A DNA stretch of 64,000 nucleotides from an uncultured beta proteobacterium (GTDB lineage Bacteria > Pseudomonadota > Gammaproteobacteria > Burkholderiales > Burkholderiaceae_C). Made by a program: the position numbers and the translations under genes. The stretch is from NCBI GenBank assembly GCA_903830985.1, contig CAIKVZ010000069.1, forward strand, positions 1 through 64,000, read 5' to 3'. The notes under the pieces were generated by a model. It saw only the letters and a program-made list of their open reading frames with translations. It had not been told where the DNA came from and did not search any database. Below are positions 25,504 to 34,069 of the stretch, piece after piece; the first letter of the stretch is position 1; every line of letters starts with the position of its first letter.

Positions 25504-26704
25504 GCGCGCTGCGGCGGGCCTGCTGGTGGCGGCGCTGCTGCTGGGCGCCAGCCTGTCGGCACTGGCCCGGGAACTGACAATCGGCGTGGTCTACGCACCC
25601 GACGACGCGCGCTATGAAGCCAAGCGAATGGAAAAGGCCTATCCGGGCCAGCCGCTGGGACGCCCCAGGGCCGGCGCCGAACTGGCGCTGGCCGATTCGG
25701 GGTTCGAACTGGCGAGTGCCGGGCTGAAGGTCGTGTTGCATGACATACCGCTGGACAACGTGCAGCAGGCACGCACCCAGATGCTGGCGCTGGCCGCCAA
25801 GGGCGTGCGCCATTTCCTGCTCGATTTGCCCGGTGCCGCTGTGGCCGAACTGAGCAATTCCTTGAAGTCCAGTGAACTGCTGCTGTTCAACGTGTCGGCA
25901 ACGGACGACCGACTGCGCCGCGCCGACTGCAGCGCCAACCTTTTTCATACGCAGTTGGACGAGTCCATGCTGGCCGACGCTCTGGCGCAGTTCCTGACGG
26001 CGCGCAAGTGGACCCGTGTGCTGCTGCTGACCAGCGATGCGCCGGCCGACGCCTCGCGCATCGCCACGACCCGCCAATCCATCAAGCGCTACGGCATCAA
26101 ACTGGTGGGTGACAAGCTCTTCAAGTTGTCCAACGACCCGCGCGAGCGCGAACTCGGCAACGTGGCGCTGCTCACCGCCGGCGTTGACGCCGATGTGGTG
26201 TGGGTGGTTGACGGCGACGGCGAATTCGCGCGCGATCTCCCCTACCGCACGAATCTGCCGCGGCCCGTGGTTGGCAGCGCGGGCCTGGTGGCGCTGGCCT
26301 GGCAGGGCTCCTGGGAGCGCTATGGCGCGCCGCAACTGTCGCGGCGCTTTCACAAGGCGGCGGGACGGCCCATGGGCAGCGCCGATTGGGCGGCCTGGAT
26401 GGCCACCAAGGCCATCGTCGAGGTCGCGATCAAATTCCCCGACGCGCGAGCGCACCGCCAGGCATTGCGTCAGCCTGATTTGATACTCGACGGCTTCAAG
26501 GGCGTGCGCCTGTCTTTTCGTCCCTGGGATCAGCAACTGCGCCAACCGGTGTTTCTGGCGCACGGCGGCATCGGCGGCGGTATCGCCGGCGTGGCGCCAC
26601 TGGACGGATTCCTGCACCCCACGAACAACCTGGACACCCTGGGCGCGGACCAGAAGGAGTCGGCGTGCAAATTGGCTGGCAGCGCAGACGGGGGCAAGAA
26701 ATGA
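25496..26704 (+). CDS. Periplasmic binding protein of the PQQ-associated ABC system
   Basis: A 402-residue exported protein of the branched-chain amino acid (LivJ-like) binding fold, of the type specific to PQQ dehydrogenase loci. The signal peptide ends LSALARE. The first strand TIGVVYAPDDARYEA is followed by a region rich in dehydrogenase-locus signatures (VRHFLLDLPGAAV, LFNVSATDDRLR, TARKWTRVLLLTSD, AWMATKAIVEVAI). The gene starts inside the previous one and its stop overlaps the permease start (ATGA), so the genes are tightly coupled. Homologous binding proteins in Lut/Ped clusters are linked to lanthanide handling. The ligand here is not shown by the sequence. Confidence 0.85.
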   Translation: MTRRAAAGLLVAALLLGASLSALARELTIGVVYAPDDARYEAKRMEKAYPGQPLGRPRAGAELALADSGFELASAGLKVVLHDIPLDNVQQARTQMLALAAKGVRHFLLDLPGAAVAELSNSLKSSELLLFNVSATDDRLRRADCSANLFHTQLDESMLADALAQFLTARKWTRVLLLTSDAPADASRIATTRQSIKRYGIKLVGDKLFKLSNDPRERELGNVALLTAGVDADVVWVVDGDGEFARDLPYRTNLPRPVVGSAGLVALAWQGSWERYGAPQLSRRFHKAAGRPMGSADWAAWMATKAIVEVAIKFPDARAHRQALRQPDLILDGFKGVRLSFRPWDQQLRQPVFLAHGGIGGGIAGVAPLDGFLHPTNNLDTLGADQKESACKLAGSADGGKK

Positions 26705-27498
26705 GGCTCGCCCACGCCGCGCTGGCGCTGCGCGCCATTGCCGGGCGCGAAATCCACAAGTTCCTGCGCCAACCCGGGCGTCTGGTCTCGTCGCTGGTGC
26801 GCCCAAGCCTGTGGCTGGTGGTGTTTGCCGCCGGCTTCCAGAACGTGTTCGGCGTGGCCATCCTTCCGCCCTATGACACCTACGTCGAATACCGGGTCTA
26901 TATGGTGCCCGGACTGGCGATGATGGTCTGCCTGTTCAATGGCATGCAGTCCTCCCTGGCGATGGTGTACGACCGCGAGATGGGCGTGATGCGCCTGCTG
27001 CTCACTGCGCCCCTGCCGCGCGCCTATTTGCTGGTGTGCAAGTTGCTCGGCACGTCCTTTTTGTCGGTCCTGCAGGTTCTGGCATTTTTCTTTTTGGCGA
27101 TGCTGTTTGGCATCGATCTGAGCCTGGGACAAATCGCCCTGGCGCTGCCGATGGTGGCCCTGGGTTCGGTGATGCTGGCCGCCTTTGGACTGATGCTCTC
27201 GGTCTACATCAAACAGCTGGAGAACTTCGCCGGCACCATGAACTTCGTGATCTTCCCGATGTTCTTTTTGTCCACGGCCCTGTATCCGCTGTGGAAGTTC
27301 GAGGAGTCGGGCGCGCAGTGGATTTATCTGCTGGCCCGGCTCAACCCGTTCACCCACGCCATCGAGGCGCTGCGCTTCAGCCTGTATGGGCAGATCGAGC
27401 CCACATCCCTCGCGGTCGTCGTGGCCTGTACGGCGGTGTTCTATCTGATCGCCGCGCTGGGCTATGACCCGCAGCGCGGCCTGATCAAGTCCGCGTAA
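26701..27498 (+). CDS. ABC-2 type permease, PedC/LutF-like
   Basis: A 265-residue ABC-2 family integral membrane permease with six predicted helices. The family landmark REIHKFLRQPGRLVSSLVRPSLW precedes TM1, and FPMFFLSTALYPLWKF and LNPFTHAIEALRF lie near the end. ATG 26701 overlaps the previous stop as ATGA; the earlier in-frame start at 26665 would extend into the binding-protein gene. It works with the ATPase at 23762. ABC-2 permeases usually export, yet this system also has a periplasmic binding protein. That odd combination is characteristic of the PQQ-associated loci. Confidence 0.88.
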   Translation: MRLAHAALALRAIAGREIHKFLRQPGRLVSSLVRPSLWLVVFAAGFQNVFGVAILPPYDTYVEYRVYMVPGLAMMVCLFNGMQSSLAMVYDREMGVMRLLLTAPLPRAYLLVCKLLGTSFLSVLQVLAFFFLAMLFGIDLSLGQIALALPMVALGSVMLAAFGLMLSVYIKQLENFAGTMNFVIFPMFFLSTALYPLWKFEESGAQWIYLLARLNPFTHAIEALRFSLYGQIEPTSLAVVVACTAVFYLIAALGYDPQRGLIKSA

Positions 27499-27522
27499 CG
27501 CGCTGAACCCACCCGACGCTTT

Positions 27523-28530
27523 ATGGCTAATTATTTTCTTCTGCCGCTGCTGACTGTTTTGCTGATGCTGCTGCCAATGGGCGCCTCGGGCGCGACAGAG
27601 AAACCGATGACGGTGGTGCGTGTCGGCGTGCTTGAATTCGGCACCGTGAATTGGGAACTGGAGTTGATGCGGAAAAGCGAACTGGCCAAAAAGCGCGGTG
27701 TTGATTTGAAGATCGTGCCGCTGGCCTCGGCCGATGCCTCCACCATGGCGCTGCAGGGCAACGCGGTGGATGTGATCGTGTCCGACTGGATCTGGGTCAG
27801 CCGCCAACGCGCCGAGGGCAACTTCTACGCCTTTGCCCCGTACTCCAACGCGGTCGGTTCGGTCATGGTCAGGGCCGACAGTGGCATTCGACAAGTGGCT
27901 GATTTGAAAGACAAGAAATTGGGCATTGCCGGCGGCCCCTCGGACAAGACCTGGCTGTTGCTGCGCGCCTATGCGCAACGTACGCTCGGCGTGGACCTGA
28001 CCAAATTTGCCCAGCCTACCTATGCAGCACCGCCCCTGCTCAACGAACTGGCCCTGCGCTCGCAGGTCGACGCCGTGCTGAATCACTGGAACTACGCGGC
28101 CCAACTGGAGGTGCACGGCATGCACAGCCTGATCGACGTGCCGCAGATGCTCAAGGGACTGGGGATAGAGAAGCCGATCCCCTTGATTGGCTGGGTGTTT
28201 CGCGAGGATTGGGCCGCCGCCAACAGCGCAGCGCTCAAGGAATTTCTGGGCGCCTCCTATGAGGCAAAGGCCATGCTGGCGAGTTCCGACGCGCCATGGG
28301 AGGTGATCCGGCCCAAGATGCGGGCCGAGAATGAGGCCGTATTCAAGGCCCTGCGCTCGGGTTTTCGCGCCGGCATCCCGGTCTGCTCCGACCCGACCCT
28401 GGCCGCAGTGGCGGCCACTTTCAAAGTGCTGGCGGACACCGGCGGTGAACGGCTGGTGGGCAAGTCGAAGACCCTGGCCCCCGGCACCTTCTGGTCCGGC
28501 TTCTCGCTTGCGCCATGCAAGGAGTTTTGA
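27523..28530 (+). CDS. SsuA/TauA-like periplasmic substrate-binding protein
   Basis: A 335-residue exported binding protein of the nitrate/sulfonate/taurine class. The signal peptide ends GASGATE. Typical features are the early strand VRVGVLEFGTVNWELELM, a central SDWIWVSRQRAEG, and KDKKLGIAGGPSDKTWLLL. A pair of cysteines (PVCSDP and LAPCKEF) lies near the C-terminus and may form a disulfide. The start ATG 27523 has only a weak ribosome binding site. It begins a second, complete ABC import operon (27523-30082). The location inside the PQQ locus suggests a locus-related ligand, such as a metal chelate, cofactor or alcohol-related anion, but the substrate is unknown. Confidence 0.82.
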   Translation: MANYFLLPLLTVLLMLLPMGASGATEKPMTVVRVGVLEFGTVNWELELMRKSELAKKRGVDLKIVPLASADASTMALQGNAVDVIVSDWIWVSRQRAEGNFYAFAPYSNAVGSVMVRADSGIRQVADLKDKKLGIAGGPSDKTWLLLRAYAQRTLGVDLTKFAQPTYAAPPLLNELALRSQVDAVLNHWNYAAQLEVHGMHSLIDVPQMLKGLGIEKPIPLIGWVFREDWAAANSAALKEFLGASYEAKAMLASSDAPWEVIRPKMRAENEAVFKALRSGFRAGIPVCSDPTLAAVAATFKVLADTGGERLVGKSKTLAPGTFWSGFSLAPCKEF

Positions 28531-29288
28531 AGTTCGGTGGCCATTTCGCGCGCGGCCGGTGGGCGCGCGTGCTGCCGGCCTTGCTGGCGATGGGGCTGTG
28601 GCAATGGCTGGCGATCAGCCTGCAGAGCAAGACCCTGCCGCCGCCGGTGGACGTGCTGTCCGTCCTGTGGCAGGAACTGCTGTCCGGTGATTTGCTGTTT
28701 CACCTGGGCATGACGCTGCGCCGGGTCGCCATCAGCTTTGCCGCGGCGATGCTGCTGGGCGCGGCGCTGGGCATGCTGATGGGCGCTTCCAAAATCTGGG
28801 ACCGCCTGCTCGACAGCTTTCTCATCCTGGCGCTGAACATCCCGGCGCTGGTGACGATCATCCTGTGCTACATCTGGTTTGGTCTTTCGGAAACTGCGGC
28901 CGTGGTCGCGGTGACGGTGAACAAGATTCCCATGGTGGCGGTCAGCATGCGCGAAGGTGCCAGGGCCGTGGACAAGAAGTTGCTGCAGGTGGCCCGGGTC
29001 TATCGCCTGTCGCGTCGTGACACCTTCTTTCAGGTGTACTTGCCGCAGCTTACGCCCTATCTCTTTGCGTCGGCCCGCAATGGCCTGTCCATCATCTGGA
29101 AGATCGTGCTGGTGGTGGAACTGCTGGGGCGCAGCGATGGGGTCGGGTTTCAAATCGGCAACTACTTTCACTTCTTCGACATCACGGGCATCCTGGCCTA
29201 CACCATGGCCTTCGCCTGCGTCGTCTTCGCGGTCGAGGCGCTGCTGTTGCGTCCGCTGGAAACGCACTTGAACCGGTGGCGCGAATGA
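28515..29288 (+). CDS. SsuC/TauC-like ABC permease
   Basis: A 257-residue binding-protein-dependent permease. About six helices are visible, with the EAA-type loop EGARAVDKKLLQVARVYRLSRRDTFFQVYLPQLTPY, the docking site for the ATPase. It closely resembles the SsuC/TauC/NrtB group. It starts 16 bases inside the binding-protein gene and its stop overlaps the ATPase start as ATGA, so the three genes are translationally coupled. Substrate is unknown. Confidence 0.9.
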   Translation: MQGVLKFGGHFARGRWARVLPALLAMGLWQWLAISLQSKTLPPPVDVLSVLWQELLSGDLLFHLGMTLRRVAISFAAAMLLGAALGMLMGASKIWDRLLDSFLILALNIPALVTIILCYIWFGLSETAAVVAVTVNKIPMVAVSMREGARAVDKKLLQVARVYRLSRRDTFFQVYLPQLTPYLFASARNGLSIIWKIVLVVELLGRSDGVGFQIGNYFHFFDITGILAYTMAFACVVFAVEALLLRPLETHLNRWRE

Positions 29289-30082
29289 CCTTGCTGACAG
29301 TGGACATCCGTCGCAAAGCCTATGCCAATGGGTGCTGCGCGATCGAGGGTCTGAATTTTTCGACCCAGCCCGGCGAGTTTGTCGCCATCGTGGGCCCCTC
29401 GGGCGCCGGCAAGACCACGCTGCTCAACCTGCTGGCCGGGCTGGACCGGGAGATGAGCGGCAGCATCGACCTGGCGCGCGCGCCCGGCAAGGCTGGCAGT
29501 CCCAGAACCAGCTTCATGTTTCAGGAACCGCGCCTGCTGCCCTGGCTGAGCGTGCAACAGAATTTGCAACTGGTGCTGGCGCCGGCCTTGCGCAAAAGTT
29601 CCCTGCCGGCATTGCAGGAACTGTTGACGCTGGTGGGCCTGTCCGACAGTTGCAAGCTCTTTCCCGGCCAATTGTCGGGTGGCATGCAACGCCGCGTGGC
29701 CCTGCTGCGCGCCTTCATCGTCGAGCCTGATTTGCTGCTCATGGACGAGCCGTTTCAGTCGCTGGATGCGCCCACGGCGCAGCAACTGCGCATGCTGCTG
29801 CAAGACCTGTGGCAGCGCACCCGGCCCACGGTGCTGTTTGTGACCCACAGCCTGCGCGAGGCCATCAGCATGGCGGACCGGATCCTGTTCCTGTCGGGCG
29901 CGCCTTCCCGTGTCATTCTGGACTTGAGCGTCGATCTGCCGCGCCCGCGCACGATCGAAGACCTGGCGGTGCAGCGACTGCATGAATCCCTGCTGGGTCA
30001 ATACCCGCAACTGCTGACCGGGCAACTGGCGCCGCTGGCACAGCAGAGCCGGGTAGAAGCGCACAGGGGTGGACAAAATTAG
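29285..30082 (+). CDS. SsuB/TauB-like ABC ATPase
   Basis: A 265-residue ABC ATPase. Walker A is GPSGAGKTT, the Q-loop is FMFQEPRLLPWLSV, the signature is LSGGMQRRVALLRA and Walker B is LLLMDEPFQSLD, with switch His in VTHSLREAI. The short FQEPRLLPW motif is typical of nitrate/sulfonate/taurine ATPases. ATG 29285 overlaps the permease stop as ATGA; GTG 29276 is an alternative. Its end overlaps the possible start of the TonB receptor, which suggests that outer-membrane and inner-membrane uptake of one substrate are co-expressed. Confidence 0.9.
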   Translation: MTLLTVDIRRKAYANGCCAIEGLNFSTQPGEFVAIVGPSGAGKTTLLNLLAGLDREMSGSIDLARAPGKAGSPRTSFMFQEPRLLPWLSVQQNLQLVLAPALRKSSLPALQELLTLVGLSDSCKLFPGQLSGGMQRRVALLRAFIVEPDLLLMDEPFQSLDAPTAQQLRMLLQDLWQRTRPTVLFVTHSLREAISMADRILFLSGAPSRVILDLSVDLPRPRTIEDLAVQRLHESLLGQYPQLLTGQLAPLAQQSRVEAHRGGQN

Positions 30083-32411
30083 CCTTCGAACCTGCCCTGT
30101 GAAGAATTCGGTTCTGGCCCTGCTATGCCTGAACTGGGTCGCACTCAGTCAGGCCCAACAAAACACGCCCAGCACGGTTGCGCTCCCCGATGTACGCGTG
30201 GTTGCTACTTCGCCGGTGGGCGGAACGAGCATTGCGCTGAACAAATTCCCGGGCAACGTTCAGGTCATCAACAAGGCGCAAATCCCGGCCGATGGCACGA
30301 GCCTGCCCGACTTGTTGAACCAGTCAATCGGGTCCGTGAACCTGAACGATACGCAGGGCAATTCCTATGTCGTGGACCTGAGCTACCGGGGCTTCACGGC
30401 CTCGCCTGTGCTGGGAACGCCCCAGGGGATTTCGGTCTTTCTGGACGGCATGCGCATGAACGAAGCCTTCGGCGACGTCATGTCCTGGGATTTGATTCCC
30501 CAGATTGCACTCGACAAAATCACCCTGATCCCGGGCTCGAATCCGGTCTACGGCTTGAACACCCTGGGTGGCGCGATTTCGATGCACACCAGGACCGGCT
30601 TCACGTCCCCCGGCGCCTCGGTCAAGACGACCGCAGGCACCTTCGGCCGCGCGTCGCTGGACCTGGACTATGGCGGACATGACGAGAATACCGCCTACTA
30701 TCTGGCCACCAGCGTCTTCAACGAGCGCGGCTGGGCCGCCCACAACCCCAGCAGGATCCGTCAGCTGTTTGGCCGCTTGGACTATCGCGATCAGAAGCTC
30801 GATCTGGACCTGTCCACGATGTATTCCGACAACCTCATGTATGGCAATCAGACCGTGCCGGTGTCGATGCTGGCGCAGGCGGCCCAGGGCTACTCGCACC
30901 CGGACTACACCGCGGCGCAAAGCTACCATGTGAATTTGCGCGGCAAATACGACTGGAGCGAAAGCCGGTCGCTCGCGGGCAACGTCTATCACCGCCACAT
31001 CGCACGCGACATCCTGAACAGCAATCTGAACGCCTTCATCGGCGACCCGAATGGCAGCAGCAACGACGCCACATGCGCCAGTGCCCCCGAGTCCTTGGGT
31101 TGTCCGGCCAGCAATCTGCTGGCGCATTACACCCAGGACAGCTTTGGCGCCAACCTGCAAGGGTCCGACAGCAGCCGGGTCTGGGACCGACCGCAGGTCA
31201 TGACGGTCGGGCTCAACGCCGAATACGGACGCACGCAATTTTTCGGCGCAGGCCAGAGCGGCTATGTCAGCGCCAACGCCGCCATCATCGGCGTTGACCC
31301 CTTCGTCACGCAGGCGACGGTGGCGTCCATCAACAAGCGCCTGGGCCTGTTCGCCACCGACACGCTGGACCTGAGCCGGGCACTGAGCCTGACGGCTTCG
31401 CTGCGCTACGACTATGCACAGATCGATCTCACGGGCAGTTCCTGCAATGACCTGAATGGCGATCTGTGCGACAGCGCGGCCGCGCTCTCCGGTGTGCCCG
31501 GCACCAATACCCTGGCCAACGTGGCGGGCGCGCATGCCTATCACCGGCTCAATCCGGCATTGGGTCTGACCTATGAATTCAGTGCGGCCCTGAACGGCTT
31601 TGCCAACTATTCGGAAGGCTTTCGCACACCCTCGGCGATCGAGCTCATGTGTTCCGATCCGACCTCGCCCTGCAACGGCGTGCCGAATGCGTTTTCGTCC
31701 GATCCCGACCTCAAGGCGGTCATTTCAAAAACCTACGAGCTCGGCTTTCGCGGCGCGCTTGGCGCTGACCTCAAATGGCGCGCAGCGGCTTTTCACAGCG
31801 TGTTGAGCAACGACATCCTGTTCAATCAGACCAATGCGACACGGGGCTATTTTTCCAACGTCGCCAAAACCCGGCGTCAGGGCCTGGAACTCGGGCTTGA
31901 CGGCAAGATCGGACGCCTTGACTACGCGCTCAATGCGAGTTGGATCAACGCCAGCATCCTCAGTTCGTTCGTCATTGCCAACGGATCGAACAGCCAATGC
32001 ATTGCGGCCAACGGCGTGGGCAATGGCTGCGCCGGCGTGTACGTGCGGCCCGGCGACAAGATGGCCGGCCTGCCGGCACTGACGTTGAAGCTTCGCCTCG
32101 GCTATTCCATCACGGCGCAAAGCCATCTGGGGGTCACGCTGCAGGCGCAAAGCCTGCAATATGCACGTGGCGATGAGAACAATCAGGACGTCCACGGCCC
32201 GGTGCCCGGCTTTGCCGTCGTCAAATTGGATGGGACGCACAAGCTGAGCCAAGGCGTGAGCCTGTTTGTCGGCGTGAACAACCTGTTCAATCGGCAATAC
32301 GCCAACTTCGGCATGTTGAGTGCCAACCAGTTGACCACCGGCGTGGACGAGCAATTCCGAGGTGTTGGTGCGCCGCGGTCCGTGTACGCGAGTGTGGCGG
32401 CCCGGTTTTGA
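30069..32411 (+). CDS. TonB-dependent receptor, probable metallophore or lanthanide-complex uptake
   Basis: A 780-residue outer-membrane receptor, if GTG 30069 is the start. GTG 30099 gives the tidier signal peptide MKNSVLALLCLNWVALSQA; neither has a good ribosome binding site. A plug with LPDVRVVATS (TonB-box area), NVQVINKAQIP, LDGMRMNEAFGDV and ITLIPGSNPVYGLNTLGGAIS is followed by a barrel ending VGVNNLFNRQYANFG and YASVAARF. Several loops carry Cys pairs (CASAPESLGC, CNDLNGDLC, CSDPTSPC, CIAANGVGNGC). It is clearly different from the PqqU-type receptor at 14033. Its position behind two ABC systems in a predicted lanthanide-dependent locus makes a LutH-like lanthanide-complex receptor the best guess. 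Confidence 0.85.
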   Translation: MDKISLRTCPVKNSVLALLCLNWVALSQAQQNTPSTVALPDVRVVATSPVGGTSIALNKFPGNVQVINKAQIPADGTSLPDLLNQSIGSVNLNDTQGNSYVVDLSYRGFTASPVLGTPQGISVFLDGMRMNEAFGDVMSWDLIPQIALDKITLIPGSNPVYGLNTLGGAISMHTRTGFTSPGASVKTTAGTFGRASLDLDYGGHDENTAYYLATSVFNERGWAAHNPSRIRQLFGRLDYRDQKLDLDLSTMYSDNLMYGNQTVPVSMLAQAAQGYSHPDYTAAQSYHVNLRGKYDWSESRSLAGNVYHRHIARDILNSNLNAFIGDPNGSSNDATCASAPESLGCPASNLLAHYTQDSFGANLQGSDSSRVWDRPQVMTVGLNAEYGRTQFFGAGQSGYVSANAAIIGVDPFVTQATVASINKRLGLFATDTLDLSRALSLTASLRYDYAQIDLTGSSCNDLNGDLCDSAAALSGVPGTNTLANVAGAHAYHRLNPALGLTYEFSAALNGFANYSEGFRTPSAIELMCSDPTSPCNGVPNAFSSDPDLKAVISKTYELGFRGALGADLKWRAAAFHSVLSNDILFNQTNATRGYFSNVAKTRRQGLELGLDGKIGRLDYALNASWINASILSSFVIANGSNSQCIAANGVGNGCAGVYVRPGDKMAGLPALTLKLRLGYSITAQSHLGVTLQAQSLQYARGDENNQDVHGPVPGFAVVKLDGTHKLSQGVSLFVGVNNLFNRQYANFGMLSANQLTTGVDEQFRGVGAPRSVYASVAARF

Positions 32412-32457
32412 CTGACCGCAGGTCCCTAGAATGGGGCTTCTGCTTGCAGGAGACCCC

Positions 32458-34050
32458 ATGCACAAACTCGTCGCCCCATTCGCCCTCGGCTTGCTGCTTG
32501 CGGCCTGCTCGAAAACGCCCGAACCGCCCGCTGTGGTCACGCCTGCAACGCCCGCGGTCCACGCCAGTATCGATTGGGTCAAGCCGGACGGCGCGAACAT
32601 CGACGCCGTCTTCGCCCAGGCCAAGGCGGCGAACAAGCCGGTATTCCTCTACTGGGGCGCGGTCTGGTGCCCGCCGTGCAACCAGATCAAGGCCACGGTG
32701 TTCAACCGCCAGGACTTCATGGAGCGCAGCAAGCTCTTCGTTCCGGTCTACCTCGATGGCGACACGCCCGGGGCGCAAAAACTGGCTGCACAGTTCAAGG
32801 TGCGCGGCTACCCCACGATGATCCTGTTCCGACCCGACGGCACCGAGCTCACGCGCCTGCCGGGCGAAGTGGAGGCGGGTCGCTACATGGAGGTGCTGGG
32901 CCTGGGGCTGGCCTCGGTCAGTTCGGTGAAGGAATCGCTGGCGACTGCGCTGACACCCAACGCGGCCACGCTCAAAGCCCAGGACTGGCGCCTGCTGGCC
33001 TACTATTCCTGGGAGCAGGACGAGGCCCAGCTGCTACCGAAAAAGGAGCGCGCCGCCAGCTTGCAAAAGTTGGCGCAGGCCTGCCCGCAGGAACAACGCG
33101 AAGCCGCAAATCGCCTGGCGCTCAAGGCCATCGTCGCCGCGGCACAGGACAGGTCTGCGTTGCCCGACCCGGTGGCTGCGCTGGCGCGGGTACAGGTCAT
33201 CCTGGGCGACGCCGTTCAGGCGCGGGAAAGTTTTGACGTGCTGGTGAATTACGGCGCCGACATGTTGGCGCTGCTGGCGCCCAAGGGCAGCGCCGCGCGT
33301 GCCCCGCTGCAGAACAACTGGAATATGGCGCTGGAGCGCTTCGCAGCCGACGCCGGGCTGTCGCAATCGGATCGCCTGTCTGCCGTGTCGGCCAAGCTGG
33401 CATTGCTCAAACTGGATCTGCCCAAGGACGCCAAACCGGTGTTCGACGCGGCCTTGCTGGCGCAGGCGCGCGCCGCGGTGGCGTTGGCCGACAAGACCAC
33501 GACCAGCAGTTACGAGCGCCAGGCCGTCATACCCAACGCGGCGGATCTGCTCAGCGAGGCCGGGCTGCTCGATGAGTCTGACGCGCTGCTCAAGGCCGAA
33601 CTGCCCAAGGCGATTTCTCCCTACTACCACATGCTGGTACTCGCGGCCAACGAGCGAGCGCGCGGCAACAAGACGGCCTCGCTGGACTGGACGCAACAAG
33701 CCTGGGAGAAATCCGTCGGTCCGGCGACGCGCTTGCAGTGGGGCAGCGGCTACGTGAACCGCCTGCTGGAACTCAGTCCCCAGGACAGCGCGCGCATTGA
33801 AAAAGCGGCCAGCGGTGTGCTGGCCGAGCTCGAGGCCGTGCCCGAAACCTTTTACGAGCGCAACCGGCGCGGTCTGGAGAAGATGGGCCGCCAACTGCTG
33901 GCCTGGAACGCCCGGGGCCAGCACGCCGCAGTCGTGAAGAAATTGGCGGCGCAGCTCGACGCGGTCTGCGCCAAGCTGCCGGCGCAGGACGAGGCCCGCG
34001 CCGCCTGTTCCGGCGTGTTCCAGGCCCAGGCAAAAGGCGCCAAGGCATAA
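32458..34050 (+). CDS. Thioredoxin-fold lipoprotein with long helical C-terminal region
   Basis: A 530-residue lipoprotein. ATG 32458 follows GCAGGAGACC, and the lipobox LLLAAC places the lipidated Cys near residue 17. A thioredoxin-like domain (about residues 40-150) holds the redox motif WCPPC in YWGAVWCPPCNQIK and the cis-Pro strand GYPTMILF. The remaining 370 residues are helical and Ala/Leu-rich, looking like TPR- or solenoid-type repeats without a recognised signature. It follows the TonB receptor by 46 bases and may be the last gene of the PQQ locus. It could handle disulfides in the quinoprotein or the four-Cys cytochrome; that is inference. Confidence 0.8.
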   Translation: MHKLVAPFALGLLLAACSKTPEPPAVVTPATPAVHASIDWVKPDGANIDAVFAQAKAANKPVFLYWGAVWCPPCNQIKATVFNRQDFMERSKLFVPVYLDGDTPGAQKLAAQFKVRGYPTMILFRPDGTELTRLPGEVEAGRYMEVLGLGLASVSSVKESLATALTPNAATLKAQDWRLLAYYSWEQDEAQLLPKKERAASLQKLAQACPQEQREAANRLALKAIVAAAQDRSALPDPVAALARVQVILGDAVQARESFDVLVNYGADMLALLAPKGSAARAPLQNNWNMALERFAADAGLSQSDRLSAVSAKLALLKLDLPKDAKPVFDAALLAQARAAVALADKTTTSSYERQAVIPNAADLLSEAGLLDESDALLKAELPKAISPYYHMLVLAANERARGNKTASLDWTQQAWEKSVGPATRLQWGSGYVNRLLELSPQDSARIEKAASGVLAELEAVPETFYERNRRGLEKMGRQLLAWNARGQHAAVVKKLAAQLDAVCAKLPAQDEARAACSGVFQAQAKGAKA

Positions 34051-34069
34051 ACAAAAGGGCTGCCACACC

